Below are positions 8,901 to 16,584 of a stretch of 64,000 nt of DNA, piece after piece. Position 1 is the first letter of the stretch. Each line of letters begins with the position of its first letter. A program made the position numbers and the translations under genes. Below the pieces are notes generated by a model, which saw only the letters and a program-made list of their open reading frames with translations, made no database searches and was not told the origin of the DNA. This DNA comes from Phycisphaeraceae bacterium. GTDB taxonomy: Bacteria > Planctomycetota > Phycisphaerae > Phycisphaerales > UBA1924. Where the stretch lies: the NCBI GenBank assembly GCA_019636795.1, contig JAHBWW010000003.1:186001-250000 (forward strand), in the 5' to 3' direction.

Positions 8901-9866
8901 CTATTTCACATCTTTGACGAGCGAACCCAGCAGCGGCTCGATCAGCCTCCGCGTGGTTATCAGGCCAAAATCCAGCGAGCCACGCGTCACAATCGCCTCG
9001 CGAGCCCCTGCCGCCGACATGCGAGAAAGCCCCTCACGCACCGTCACGTTCTCATCGATGCGTAGCGGCGTACGCACCGGCCAGCCCTTCCCCGCATCCG
9101 GCACCCCCGAGATCAACCCCTCCACTCTCCCACGCTCGCGCATCACCACCACGGGGTCGCGTGCTGCACGCTGCACCGCTGCCGCCACGCGAGCACGATC
9201 CGCCGCATTGACCACCGACACCGAGGCCGTGAGAGGTACTGCGTGACGACCAACGGTCGTTCGACTCAGTTCCATTGCCTCATCGACCAGTGAAGCCTGA
9301 ACTTCGCTGATCGCCCCGTGTGTCGCGCCTTCCTTGAGCATCCACGCGATTTGCGAACGACGGTCGGGCGTCGCCTTTTGCCCTCCAAAGGCACGCGACG
9401 CACCTCTGGCCAGCAGGACCACCAGCACCATCACAGGCCAGCACAACACACGCAAGACGCGAACCAGCCACACCAACCGATATGAAAACCGATCCGCCCC
9501 GACGCGAAACAACTCCTTGGGCAGCGATTCGCCAAACACCAGCAGCACCGGAGTCAGCGCCAACGTCTGCAACCCCACCACCCAGCCCTCTGAAAACCCC
9601 ATCGAGAGCAGAGCCATGCTCAGTCCAAGAGCGCCCATATTGTTGAATACGTTGTTCCAGATCAGGAGCGTCGTCAACAGGCGATCGGGCTCATCGAGTT
9701 CCTGCTGCACCGCCACTGCTGCCGCATCAGGTGGCGTTTCGCCCGCACGCAGGCGAAGCCGGACACGATTGACACAGTAGAACCCCATCTCCAGCCCGCT
9801 GCACAAGGCCGAGCCGAAGAGTCCGACCACGCCAAGCGCAATGCCTGTCATCATCGACTCATTCAT
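8901..9866 (-). CDS. CNNM/DUF21 membrane protein (HlyC/CorC-like family)
   Basis: The product has 321 residues. An N-terminal DUF21 membrane domain (about residues 5-150) contains several hydrophobic helices and the segment LIWNNVFNNMGALGLSMALL. It is followed by a weakly conserved CBS-like cytoplasmic region (RDPVVVMRERGRVEGLISGV). Members of this family are linked to divalent cation (Mg/Co) efflux. I chose the start at 9866 because GGAG lies 8 nt upstream; it overlaps the 3' end of the preceding paralog by 8 nt. The CorC-type C-terminal domain is absent, so it may work as a heteromer with the upstream paralog. Confidence 0.85.
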   Translation of the reverse strand: MNESMMTGIALGVVGLFGSALCSGLEMGFYCVNRVRLRLRAGETPPDAAAVAVQQELDEPDRLLTTLLIWNNVFNNMGALGLSMALLSMGFSEGWVVGLQTLALTPVLLVFGESLPKELFRVGADRFSYRLVWLVRVLRVLCWPVMVLVVLLARGASRAFGGQKATPDRRSQIAWMLKEGATHGAISEVQASLVDEAMELSRTTVGRHAVPLTASVSVVNAADRARVAAAVQRAARDPVVVMRERGRVEGLISGVPDAGKGWPVRTPLRIDENVTVREGLSRMSAAGAREAIVTRGSLDFGLITTRRLIEPLLGSLVKDVK

Positions 9867-11133
9867 CGCCAATCTCCGTCGAGCCGAGTCGTCGCACGCG
9901 AACCCTCCGCACCGCACGCCCACGCAACTGACTCACTTCAAGCCTCAGGCCTCCGACTTCCACAGCGTCACCCACCACTGGCATACGTCCGAGTTCGGCC
10001 TGTACCAAACCCCCGATGGTGCTCACCCGTGCCGACCCGGTCCAGGGCTCGACCTCACCGAGTTCAAGTTCTTCCGCAAAATCCCGCAATCCCAGCCGCC
10101 CAGTCACAATCCACGCGCCTTCGCCCGCCGGCCTTATGTCTCGCGCATCGGCATCACCTGATCCGATACCCGCCGCAAGTTCATCGACAATGTCGTCAAG
10201 CAGCACCATGCCGATGATCGCGCCCATTTCGTCGACGCAGTACGCACACTCCGCCGCGCGCTGCGTCAGCACACCAAGCACCTGGTCGAGCCTGGCTTGC
10301 TCCGGGACGAACACGGGAGGCAACACCATGCCACCCTTAAGACCCGCCGCAACCCGACGAACGTCGATTGTCCCGCGAACATCGTTGTGCAACTCGTCAC
10401 CGCTGATCGGAATGAACATCTGATCAGCATCGAGCACTTCTCCAATCGACCAATCTGCACGCACCCACTTCAGATCAATCCGAGGCGTCATGATTTCGCG
10501 CGCTCGCCGCAGCCGCAGTTCGAGCACGTCCTGCAGAAGCGCCTGCTCCTCAGCCGACAGGTGCAAACTCTCCATCTGCACTAGTTGGGTCAACTCGATT
10601 GTGCTCACCGACCCTGACGATTGATCGGGGTGAACCAGCCTCGACAAAGGTGCAATCACAAGCGAGTCCAGCACCGAAAGCACAGGCCACCCGATCTTGC
10701 GAAGCACATACAGGGGTCTGGCGATCATCAGGCACACCCACACACGGGCGCTTCCCGCTGCAATCTTCGCAAACACCTCGCCGAACAGAATCATCGCCAG
10801 AAGCGCAGCCCCAGTCATGATCGACGCGTGAAGCGGATCGGCAAAACGCAGCGAGAGCACCGAACTGACCGCGAAGTACGCGACGTTGATCGTCATGTTC
10901 AAAACGAGAATGAGGATCAGCAGCACGCGGGGAGAACCGAGCAGCACCCCCACGATCCGGGCGGTCGCATTTGATTGCATCGCGAGCTTTTCCCGGTCCG
11001 CAGCCGTGAGCCCGAACAGGGCCGTCTCCGAGCCTGACGCCAAGGCGGAAAGCACAAGAAGCAAGGGCAAGATCAGGAGTAATCCGTACAACTCACACCC
11101 GTTCCGGGCTTCAAGCCCGCATGACCCTATCAT
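9859..11133 (-). CDS. CNNM/DUF21-CBS-CorC domain membrane protein
   Basis: About 424 residues. The order is DUF21 transmembrane domain (LLLILPLLLVLSALASGSE...), a pair of CBS domains (beginning REIMTPRIDL, second copy VFVPEQARLDQVLGVL) and the C-terminal transporter-associated domain (GRLGLRDFAEELELG). The MTPR motif is the classic CBS entry of HlyC/CorC proteins. In this family CBS pairs bind adenine nucleotides and gate cation (Mg) transport. The start is uncertain: 11133 is the first plausible ATG but has no good ribosome site, and a TTG just before LYGLLLILP is an alternative. The 3' end overlaps its shorter paralog by 8 nt, so the two are co-translated. Confidence 0.88.
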   Translation of the reverse strand: MIGSCGLEARNGCELYGLLLILPLLLVLSALASGSETALFGLTAADREKLAMQSNATARIVGVLLGSPRVLLILILVLNMTINVAYFAVSSVLSLRFADPLHASIMTGAALLAMILFGEVFAKIAAGSARVWVCLMIARPLYVLRKIGWPVLSVLDSLVIAPLSRLVHPDQSSGSVSTIELTQLVQMESLHLSAEEQALLQDVLELRLRRAREIMTPRIDLKWVRADWSIGEVLDADQMFIPISGDELHNDVRGTIDVRRVAAGLKGGMVLPPVFVPEQARLDQVLGVLTQRAAECAYCVDEMGAIIGMVLLDDIVDELAAGIGSGDADARDIRPAGEGAWIVTGRLGLRDFAEELELGEVEPWTGSARVSTIGGLVQAELGRMPVVGDAVEVGGLRLEVSQLRGRAVRRVRVRRLGSTEIGDE

Positions 11134-11224
11134 AAACCAATCGCACAGAAACTGGAAGCGACATTGACGCGAAAGGCAAAAGTCTGGACGATACAAGCAC
11201 AGACTCAACCCACGGAGCACACGC

Positions 11225-11917
11225 GTGGCAAAGCATATCGGAATGGTTGGAATCAGCCCTGTCGGAGCGGCGTTGTGCTATCGACAACTTTTTCGACACG
11301 CAAGAGCAAATCTGCCCCCGCACGAGCATCCCGCCTTCACGATGCACTCGCTGCCGTTGCATGGCTTCCTTGAAGCGGTGCGACGCGACGACTGGCACCG
11401 CGTGGCCGCCCTCCTGCGACAGTCCGTCGACATCCTCGCCAATGCGGGCGCGCAGATCTGCTTCACCCCAGACAACATGGTTCAACACGCACTGCCCTTG
11501 ATTGCCCGCAACTCCCCGATTCCATGGATCAGCATGGCTGAAACCGTTGCCGAAACAATTTCGAAAGACGGTCGCACACTCGTCGGCATCATCGGCACCA
11601 CCATCGTGACCTCCGGCTCCACCTATCAGGCACATCTTGGGGTCAAAGGTATCAGAATCCACAAGCCTCAGCATGACGAAGCCGACACCATCCAGCGCAT
11701 CATTCTTGAGCAACTTGTTCATGGTGTGCTCGACGACGCGAGCCTCGACGCTCTGCACGCGATTGTGGTGCAGATGAAGGAACGCGGGTGTGACGCTGTG
11801 CTCTTCGGGTGCAGCGAAGCCCCACTTCTTGTGGAAAAGGGAGATTGGGCGCTCCCTGTCTACGACTCGAACGACATCGTTGCCCGAGAAGTGTTCAACC
11901 GATCAACTCAGCCCTGA
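11225..11917 (+). CDS. Aspartate/glutamate racemase-like protein with altered active site
   Basis: The 230-residue protein starts with GTG at 11225 (GGAG 7 nt upstream) and MAKHIGMVGIS, the GxxG-type opening of Asp/Glu racemases. The C-terminal catalytic Cys is present as Cys196 in GCSEAPLL. The N-terminal one is not: the usual PCN motif reads PDN (Asp83), with only an upstream Cys79 in ICFTPDN. Family members use the two thiols to (de)protonate the alpha carbon from opposite faces. With one replaced by Asp, the enzyme may prefer one direction, act as another hydrolase or isomerase, or be inactive as a racemase. It is divergent from the CNNM operon. Confidence 0.8.
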   Translation: MAKHIGMVGISPVGAALCYRQLFRHARANLPPHEHPAFTMHSLPLHGFLEAVRRDDWHRVAALLRQSVDILANAGAQICFTPDNMVQHALPLIARNSPIPWISMAETVAETISKDGRTLVGIIGTTIVTSGSTYQAHLGVKGIRIHKPQHDEADTIQRIILEQLVHGVLDDASLDALHAIVVQMKERGCDAVLFGCSEAPLLVEKGDWALPVYDSNDIVAREVFNRSTQP

Positions 11918-11938
11918 TCGAAATGAACCGGACTCGAC

Positions 11939-12376
11939 TCACTGGCTCGATTCAAGCGGGTATCCCGCCCGAGTCCACGCTTCGATTCCGCCATCGAACA
12001 TCCGCGCCCGCTTCATGCGCATCTTGAGCAGTTCCTTTGTGACACCCTTGGCCACACCACTGCCCGGGTTGGTTCCGTACACCACGATGCTGCTGTGCTG
12101 TCCGATCGCGGGGTCAACCCCAGCAGGGGCGTGAAAGTCGGCTGGGCGAAGTGAGCGGGCGGTTGGAATATGCCCCGCGTTGTAATCTGCCAGTGGCCTG
12201 GCGTCGAGCACAATGACGCGCATCGGGTCACGTTCCTTTTCGTTGAGCATCTGTCGCAGTGCAGCCACATCCACATACTGGATGTCCTTGTCCGTCACAT
12301 TGCGTTCTCCGCAACCCCCCAGAATTGCAGTGATTCCAAGACAAATTGACCCCGAAATCGGTAGAAATGACCTCAT
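11939..12376 (-). CDS. Rhodanese-like lipoprotein lacking the catalytic cysteine
   Basis: A 145-residue protein with a lipoprotein signal (lipobox LGGC, Cys22), so it is predicted to be membrane-tethered outside the cytoplasm. Residues ~32-143 form a rhodanese domain: VIVLDARPLADYNAGHIPTA is the CH2A-like motif and FDGGIEAWTRAGYPLE the characteristic end. The active-site loop after VVY reads GTNPGSG, so the sulfur-carrying Cys is replaced by Gly101. It is therefore probably a binding or regulatory rhodanese rather than a sulfurtransferase. It is transcribed divergently from the DsbD-alpha-like gene, with 91 nt between them. Confidence 0.85.
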   Translation of the reverse strand: MRSFLPISGSICLGITAILGGCGERNVTDKDIQYVDVAALRQMLNEKERDPMRVIVLDARPLADYNAGHIPTARSLRPADFHAPAGVDPAIGQHSSIVVYGTNPGSGVAKGVTKELLKMRMKRARMFDGGIEAWTRAGYPLESSQ

Positions 12377-12467
12377 AGTCTGACCCCCAATACATCAACC
12401 CACGAAATATGGAACAAAACACCGAACTGAACGTTCAACAGAAGAGAATACTCCCGTCAGGGGCTTC

Positions 12468-13382
12468 GTGCACCCCGTACCAAACGATTCCCTCACCATG
12501 ACGAACCACATCGCCACTCTCGCCATCGCTGGTTCCCTCTTGGTTTCAACCGTGGATGCCAAGGCCAGTGTGCCTCCGTCCGACGAGGGCCCCAAAGCGA
12601 CGTTCACGCTCATTTCCGATGTGTCGCACGCCAAACCCGGAGATGTCTTCTGGATTGCAGTGCAGTTCAAGATTGAGCCAGAGTGGCATATCTACTGGCC
12701 CGGACAGAACGACACCGGCATCGCTCCGATCTTCAACTGGACTCTGCCGAGCGGCTGGAAGATCGGTCAACCGCGATGGACAGCACCGAGGCGCTACGAA
12801 ACGAATAGCGACATGCTCGACCATGTGCTCGAAGGCTCGCCTGTGATTCTTTTCCCCGTGCAGATCGCGCCGGATGCAGCGCTCGGCTCGACCCAGCAGA
12901 TCGAAGCCGACATCGAGTGGTTTGTCTGCCGCGATGTCTGCCTCGCGGAGTTCGACCAGGCTTCGCTCTCGCTGACGATCGCAGAATCCACAGTCCTTTC
13001 TCCCACAGAAGCTCGCGTCCGTGCGCACAAGGCTGCGCTTCCGGCAGCGTGGCCCGCGTCAGACGCCCCCATAGAAATCAATCGGCCAGGGGCGAACTCG
13101 TTGAGCGTGTCGAGCTCGCTCCCGGGTGTCCTGTCGTTTTATCCCGCTGCGAGTGGCCGAGGGGTGCTCGATATCGCCGAATCGTGCCAGACCCGCTCGG
13201 GCACGTTGCGCATCGAGTTCGCGTCTGAGTCGCGGGCTCCGGTCGTGGGCATCGTGCATTTTGCTGGCGACGATGGGTCGTCATACGCTTATCTGTATCG
13301 TGATCCCGTTGAGCCGGATGCTCGGCGAGACGGATTTGAGATCAGGTTGGACACCGTGAAACAAGAAGCATCAAAGGAGTGA
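12468..13382 (+). CDS. Exported DsbD-alpha-like protein
   Basis: The product has up to 304 residues. It begins with a signal-like hydrophobic stretch (IATLAIAGSLLVSTVDAKA) followed by a beta-rich domain containing WHIYWPGQNDTGIAP and WFVCRDVCLAE. These match the N-terminal domain of DsbD/ScsB-like proteins, whose two cysteines (CRDVC) pass electrons to periplasmic partners. The membrane and thioredoxin parts of DsbD are missing, so this is a stand-alone alpha domain. The GTG at 12468 has AGGGG nearby; ATG at 12498 is an alternative giving a shorter signal peptide. The exported peroxiredoxin-like gene starts 6 nt downstream, so the two form an operon. Confidence 0.8.
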   Translation: MHPVPNDSLTMTNHIATLAIAGSLLVSTVDAKASVPPSDEGPKATFTLISDVSHAKPGDVFWIAVQFKIEPEWHIYWPGQNDTGIAPIFNWTLPSGWKIGQPRWTAPRRYETNSDMLDHVLEGSPVILFPVQIAPDAALGSTQQIEADIEWFVCRDVCLAEFDQASLSLTIAESTVLSPTEARVRAHKAALPAAWPASDAPIEINRPGANSLSVSSSLPGVLSFYPAASGRGVLDIAESCQTRSGTLRIEFASESRAPVVGIVHFAGDDGSSYAYLYRDPVEPDARRDGFEIRLDTVKQEASKE

Positions 13383-13388
13383 ATCATC

Positions 13389-14150
13389 ATGAATCTGCGT
13401 ACGACGAAGATTGCTGTTCTTATTGCAGCCATGGGTATTGCCGGCACTGCCTTCGGCCAAGCCGAAGCCATCAAACCCATCACGAAAGACGCTGAAAAAC
13501 AGGTTGAGAAGATTGAGAAGAAACTCGACCAGACCGGCAAGGACATCACCAAGAGCATCGAGAAGATGAAGGCAGCCAAGAAGTTCGAGTTCGGGCAGGC
13601 TGCGCCTGAGTTCGAACTGGTCGATTCGGCCGGCAAGAAGCATGTCCTCAGCGAGTACGTCGCGGCGGGCAATGTCGTTGTGCTCGAGTGGTTCAACCCG
13701 CAATGCCCGGCAGTCGTCAAGCACTACAACGCTGAAGGCACCGGCACCACGCTCAAGATCGAGAAGGAACTGGCCAACGAAAAGGTCGTCTGGCTGCGCA
13801 TCAACTCGGGCAGCGAAGAGAGCAAGACCAGCGGCAAGGAATACACCGAGAAGGTTCGCAAGGACTGGAAGATCGCCAGCCCGGTGCTGCTCGACATGGA
13901 CGGCAAGATCGGACGCAAGTACGCCGCCCGCGTCACGCCCGAAATGTTCATCATCAACCGCGAGGGCGTGGTCGCGTATCACGGCGCGATTGACAGCGAC
14001 CCGAGCACCCGCAAGGTCGGCGACGACCTCTGGGTCCGCGACGCGGTGCGTGCGGTGATCGCCGGCGAAACCGTCGAGAAGCCCCAGACCAAGGCGGTCG
14101 GGTGCAGCATCAAGTACGCCCCCGAGAAGAAGGCCGACGCGCAGGATTGA
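13389..14150 (+). CDS. Exported redoxin (AhpC/TSA-like thioredoxin-fold) protein
   Basis: A 253-residue protein with a clean signal peptide (KIAVLIAAMGIAGTAFGQA). A Lys/Glu-rich, probably coiled-coil stretch (~residues 28-62) leads into a redoxin domain starting FGQAAPEFELVDSAGKKHVL. The single redox Cys is in WFNPQCPAVVKHY, and the cis-Pro segment is RVTPEMFIINREG. This resembles periplasmic single-Cys thioredoxin-like/AhpC proteins with NPxCP sites. The strong ribosome site AAAGGAG lies across the stop of the upstream DsbD-alpha-like gene, so they are coupled. Likely an extracytoplasmic peroxide- or disulfide-handling protein that receives electrons from its neighbour. Confidence 0.85.
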   Translation: MNLRTTKIAVLIAAMGIAGTAFGQAEAIKPITKDAEKQVEKIEKKLDQTGKDITKSIEKMKAAKKFEFGQAAPEFELVDSAGKKHVLSEYVAAGNVVVLEWFNPQCPAVVKHYNAEGTGTTLKIEKELANEKVVWLRINSGSEESKTSGKEYTEKVRKDWKIASPVLLDMDGKIGRKYAARVTPEMFIINREGVVAYHGAIDSDPSTRKVGDDLWVRDAVRAVIAGETVEKPQTKAVGCSIKYAPEKKADAQD

Positions 14151-14178
14151 GTTTCAACTTTTCATACTGCTGATCTCC

Positions 14179-14214
14179 GCGTGCCCCGGCCTCGTGTCGG
14201 GGTACGCACTTTTT
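14179..14214 (+). terminator. Intrinsic terminator after the redoxin gene
   Basis: A 10-bp GC-rich stem (14179-14188 with 14198-14207, one G-U) is followed by ACTTTTT, 28 nt past the redoxin stop. It separates this redox operon from rseP. Confidence 0.65.
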
Positions 14215-14305
14215 GCGCCCAGCCAGAAACCCTGAGCACCAATTTGCAACCGCGAGTCTCGGGTTGTTTCGTCCGCACGCCTCCGGACCGATACCATTGC
14301 TGCAC

Positions 14306-16420
14306 ATGTTTGGAATCCCAGGCCCAATTGGTACTGTGCTCGATCTGCTCGTCGTCATCTTCGGCTTCGGGCTGATTATCTTTATCCACGAACTTGGCCA
14401 CTTTGTCGCTGCCCGGTGGGCGAAGATCCGTGTGCTGGCGTTCGCGCTGGGTTTCGGCCCGGCGATGGTGTCGTACCGCAAAGGCATGGGCTGGACGCGC
14501 GGCACAAGCGAACCGAGATATCTCTCGCTCTTGTCGCGAGGCGAGGCTGGGGGAATCTCATCGACCGAGTATCGCCTCAATACGCTGCCGCTCGGTGGCT
14601 ATGTGAAGATGCTCGGACAGGAAGACCTCGACCCCGGCGCAGTAAGCGGCGAGCCTGACAGTTACCAATCCGCCAAGCCCTGGAAGCGCATGGTCGTGAT
14701 CTCGGCGGGTGTGGTGATGAATCTCATCACCGCTGCCATTCTGTTTGTCGTTGTGTTCATGGTTGGGCTGAAGGTTGAGCCACCCAAGATCGGGCAGGTC
14801 GAGCCCAACTCCCCCGCTGCTCAAGCCGTTGCGATCAACGCATCGGAAATCGGCATCGTTCAGCCGGGGCTGCAACCGGGCGATGTCGTGATCGAGATCA
14901 ATGGCCGGCAACCCAAGTCGTATTCGGATCTGTTGGTCGAAGTGGCCATGACCGCGCGGAACGAGCCTGCTCGCCTGTCGATTGCGAGACCCGGCATCGC
15001 ATCGCCCCTGACATTCGAGATCAAGCCCGAAGCCAGCCGCCTCGATCGACTGCTCTCGATCGGTGTTTCGCCGGCGATGTCGAGCACGCTTCGCTCGTGG
15101 CGCGGCGAGGATGCCGAACGCGCGATCGAATCGATCGGGCTTGCAGGCGTCAAGCCGGGCATGCGTCTGATCAGCGTCGCAGGCCAAACCGACATTGCGG
15201 GCTATCACGACTTGCTTGCTGCGTGCGCCGCTTCGGGTGGCGAGCCGGTGCGAGTCACTTTTGCCAATGATGCGGAGACTGTCGAGATCGAGCTTACGCC
15301 AGCGTCGCAACTGCAGACCGCATTCGTGCCCGGCAGCGAGAAAGACGCTGTTTCGGTGATCGAGCACATCCTCGGGCTGACGCCTGTCATCGCAGTTGCA
15401 CCGGGCGAAGACAGCGTGACATCGGCTGCACACGAAGCCGGGCTGAGGCCTGGCGACATCTTCGCCCGCATCGGCAGTGTGGAATTCCCGAGCATCGCAA
15501 CGGGCATTCGCGAAGTGCGCCTCCATCGCAACAAGATGATTGATGTGGTGGTGCTCCGCGACGTCAATGGCGTGATGACAAGCCTTCCTCTGACCACAAA
15601 GGTCACATCGGAAGGACGCATCGGGTTCAACGCCTCCGACACGCGCGCAATGAATACGCTTTTGTCGCTCCCACCCACTCAGATGCGAGAGCCAAACGCG
15701 ACTGACTGGTCTCCATCGCCCGCGTCGAGCGCCATTCTCACCAGTGGACAGCGCATTGTTGAGGTGAATGGCACGAAGGTCTCGAACTTTTCCGAGTTGC
15801 GCTCGGCCCTGCAAGACGCGACGCGCGAGGCTGCCTCAACCGAATCGAGCGCCACCGTCCGCCTGACGCTCGAGTGGTTCGCGCTCGCGGGAGATCGACC
15901 TCGAGTCGAACGTGAGTGGGCCATTGCCGCGGCCGACGTTGCGGAGTTGCATGCTCTAACCTGGGTTCCGCCGTTTCGCGCCGAACTCTTTGAGCCTGAG
16001 CAGGTGCTCCTGCAAGCAGCGACTCCTCTCGAAGCGGTCCGCACGGGCCTGAGCGAAACCCGGCGCGTACTCATCTCGACGTACATTACGTTCGCACGTC
16101 TGTTTCAGCAGACGGTCAAGATTGAACACATCAAGGGCCCGGTCGGCATCGCGCACATGGGCACGATCATTGCCGAACGCGGGTTCATCTGGATCCTGTT
16201 CTTCATGGCGATCATCAGCGTCAATCTGGCGGTCATCAACTTTCTGCCGCTGCCGATCGTCGATGGCGGGCAGTTTCTGATGATCGTCTACGAGCAGATT
16301 CGCGGCAAGCCCGTTCCCATCGTCTTCCAGAATGTCGTCACCATGGCGGGGTTGATCCTCATCGTTTCACTGTTTCTCGTCGTCACGTTCAACGACGTCA
16401 AAAATCTCTTTGGCCTCTGA
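14306..16420 (+). CDS. rseP: RIP site-2 metalloprotease RseP, extra-long
   Basis: This is a site-2 protease that cuts anti-sigma or signal-peptide substrates inside the membrane. The zinc site HELGH is at residues 28-32 in the first helix, and the second metal motif NFLPLPIVDGG is near the C-terminus between hydrophobic helices. Between them lie PDZ-like segments (GIVQPGLQPGDVVIEINGRQP; AGLRPGDIFARIGSVEF; GQRIVEVNGTKVSNFSEL). At 704 residues it is much longer than E. coli RseP (450), because the extracytoplasmic part is expanded to at least three PDZ-like repeats. The start at 14306 is the first Met before the first helix; the upstream extension is not hydrophobic. Confidence 0.92.
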   Translation: MFGIPGPIGTVLDLLVVIFGFGLIIFIHELGHFVAARWAKIRVLAFALGFGPAMVSYRKGMGWTRGTSEPRYLSLLSRGEAGGISSTEYRLNTLPLGGYVKMLGQEDLDPGAVSGEPDSYQSAKPWKRMVVISAGVVMNLITAAILFVVVFMVGLKVEPPKIGQVEPNSPAAQAVAINASEIGIVQPGLQPGDVVIEINGRQPKSYSDLLVEVAMTARNEPARLSIARPGIASPLTFEIKPEASRLDRLLSIGVSPAMSSTLRSWRGEDAERAIESIGLAGVKPGMRLISVAGQTDIAGYHDLLAACAASGGEPVRVTFANDAETVEIELTPASQLQTAFVPGSEKDAVSVIEHILGLTPVIAVAPGEDSVTSAAHEAGLRPGDIFARIGSVEFPSIATGIREVRLHRNKMIDVVVLRDVNGVMTSLPLTTKVTSEGRIGFNASDTRAMNTLLSLPPTQMREPNATDWSPSPASSAILTSGQRIVEVNGTKVSNFSELRSALQDATREAASTESSATVRLTLEWFALAGDRPRVEREWAIAAADVAELHALTWVPPFRAELFEPEQVLLQAATPLEAVRTGLSETRRVLISTYITFARLFQQTVKIEHIKGPVGIAHMGTIIAERGFIWILFFMAIISVNLAVINFLPLPIVDGGQFLMIVYEQIRGKPVPIVFQNVVTMAGLILIVSLFLVVTFNDVKNLFGL

Positions 16421-16572
16421 GGCGGGCGGTCCATGGGCCACATCGCCCAGCCCCACGGACCGACTGCAGATGCGCTCAGGAGTCGTGCGCATGCAGTGTC
16501 TGGCGGCGTGCTGTGACGCCGTAATGCCGTTGTGGCTTGGGAGTTTTCGGTGCCGCGCTCGATCGGTTGCTC

Positions 16573-16578
16573 TACAAT
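16573..16578 (+). promoter_or_regulatory. Possible -10 box for the aldehyde dehydrogenase gene
   Basis: TACAAT ends 6 nt before the ATG at 16585, which would give a nearly leaderless transcript. No -35 of standard type is visible. Confidence 0.3.
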
Positions 16579-16584
16579 CCCCTT

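Noticed and set aside
11164-11197. TTGACG with GATACAAG as a promoter for the racemase-like gene
   Set aside because: The spacing (20-22 bp) is too long and the -10 match is poor.
16421-16584. tRNA or other RNA gene in the gap after rseP
   Set aside because: No T-loop sequence or cloverleaf pairing could be found.
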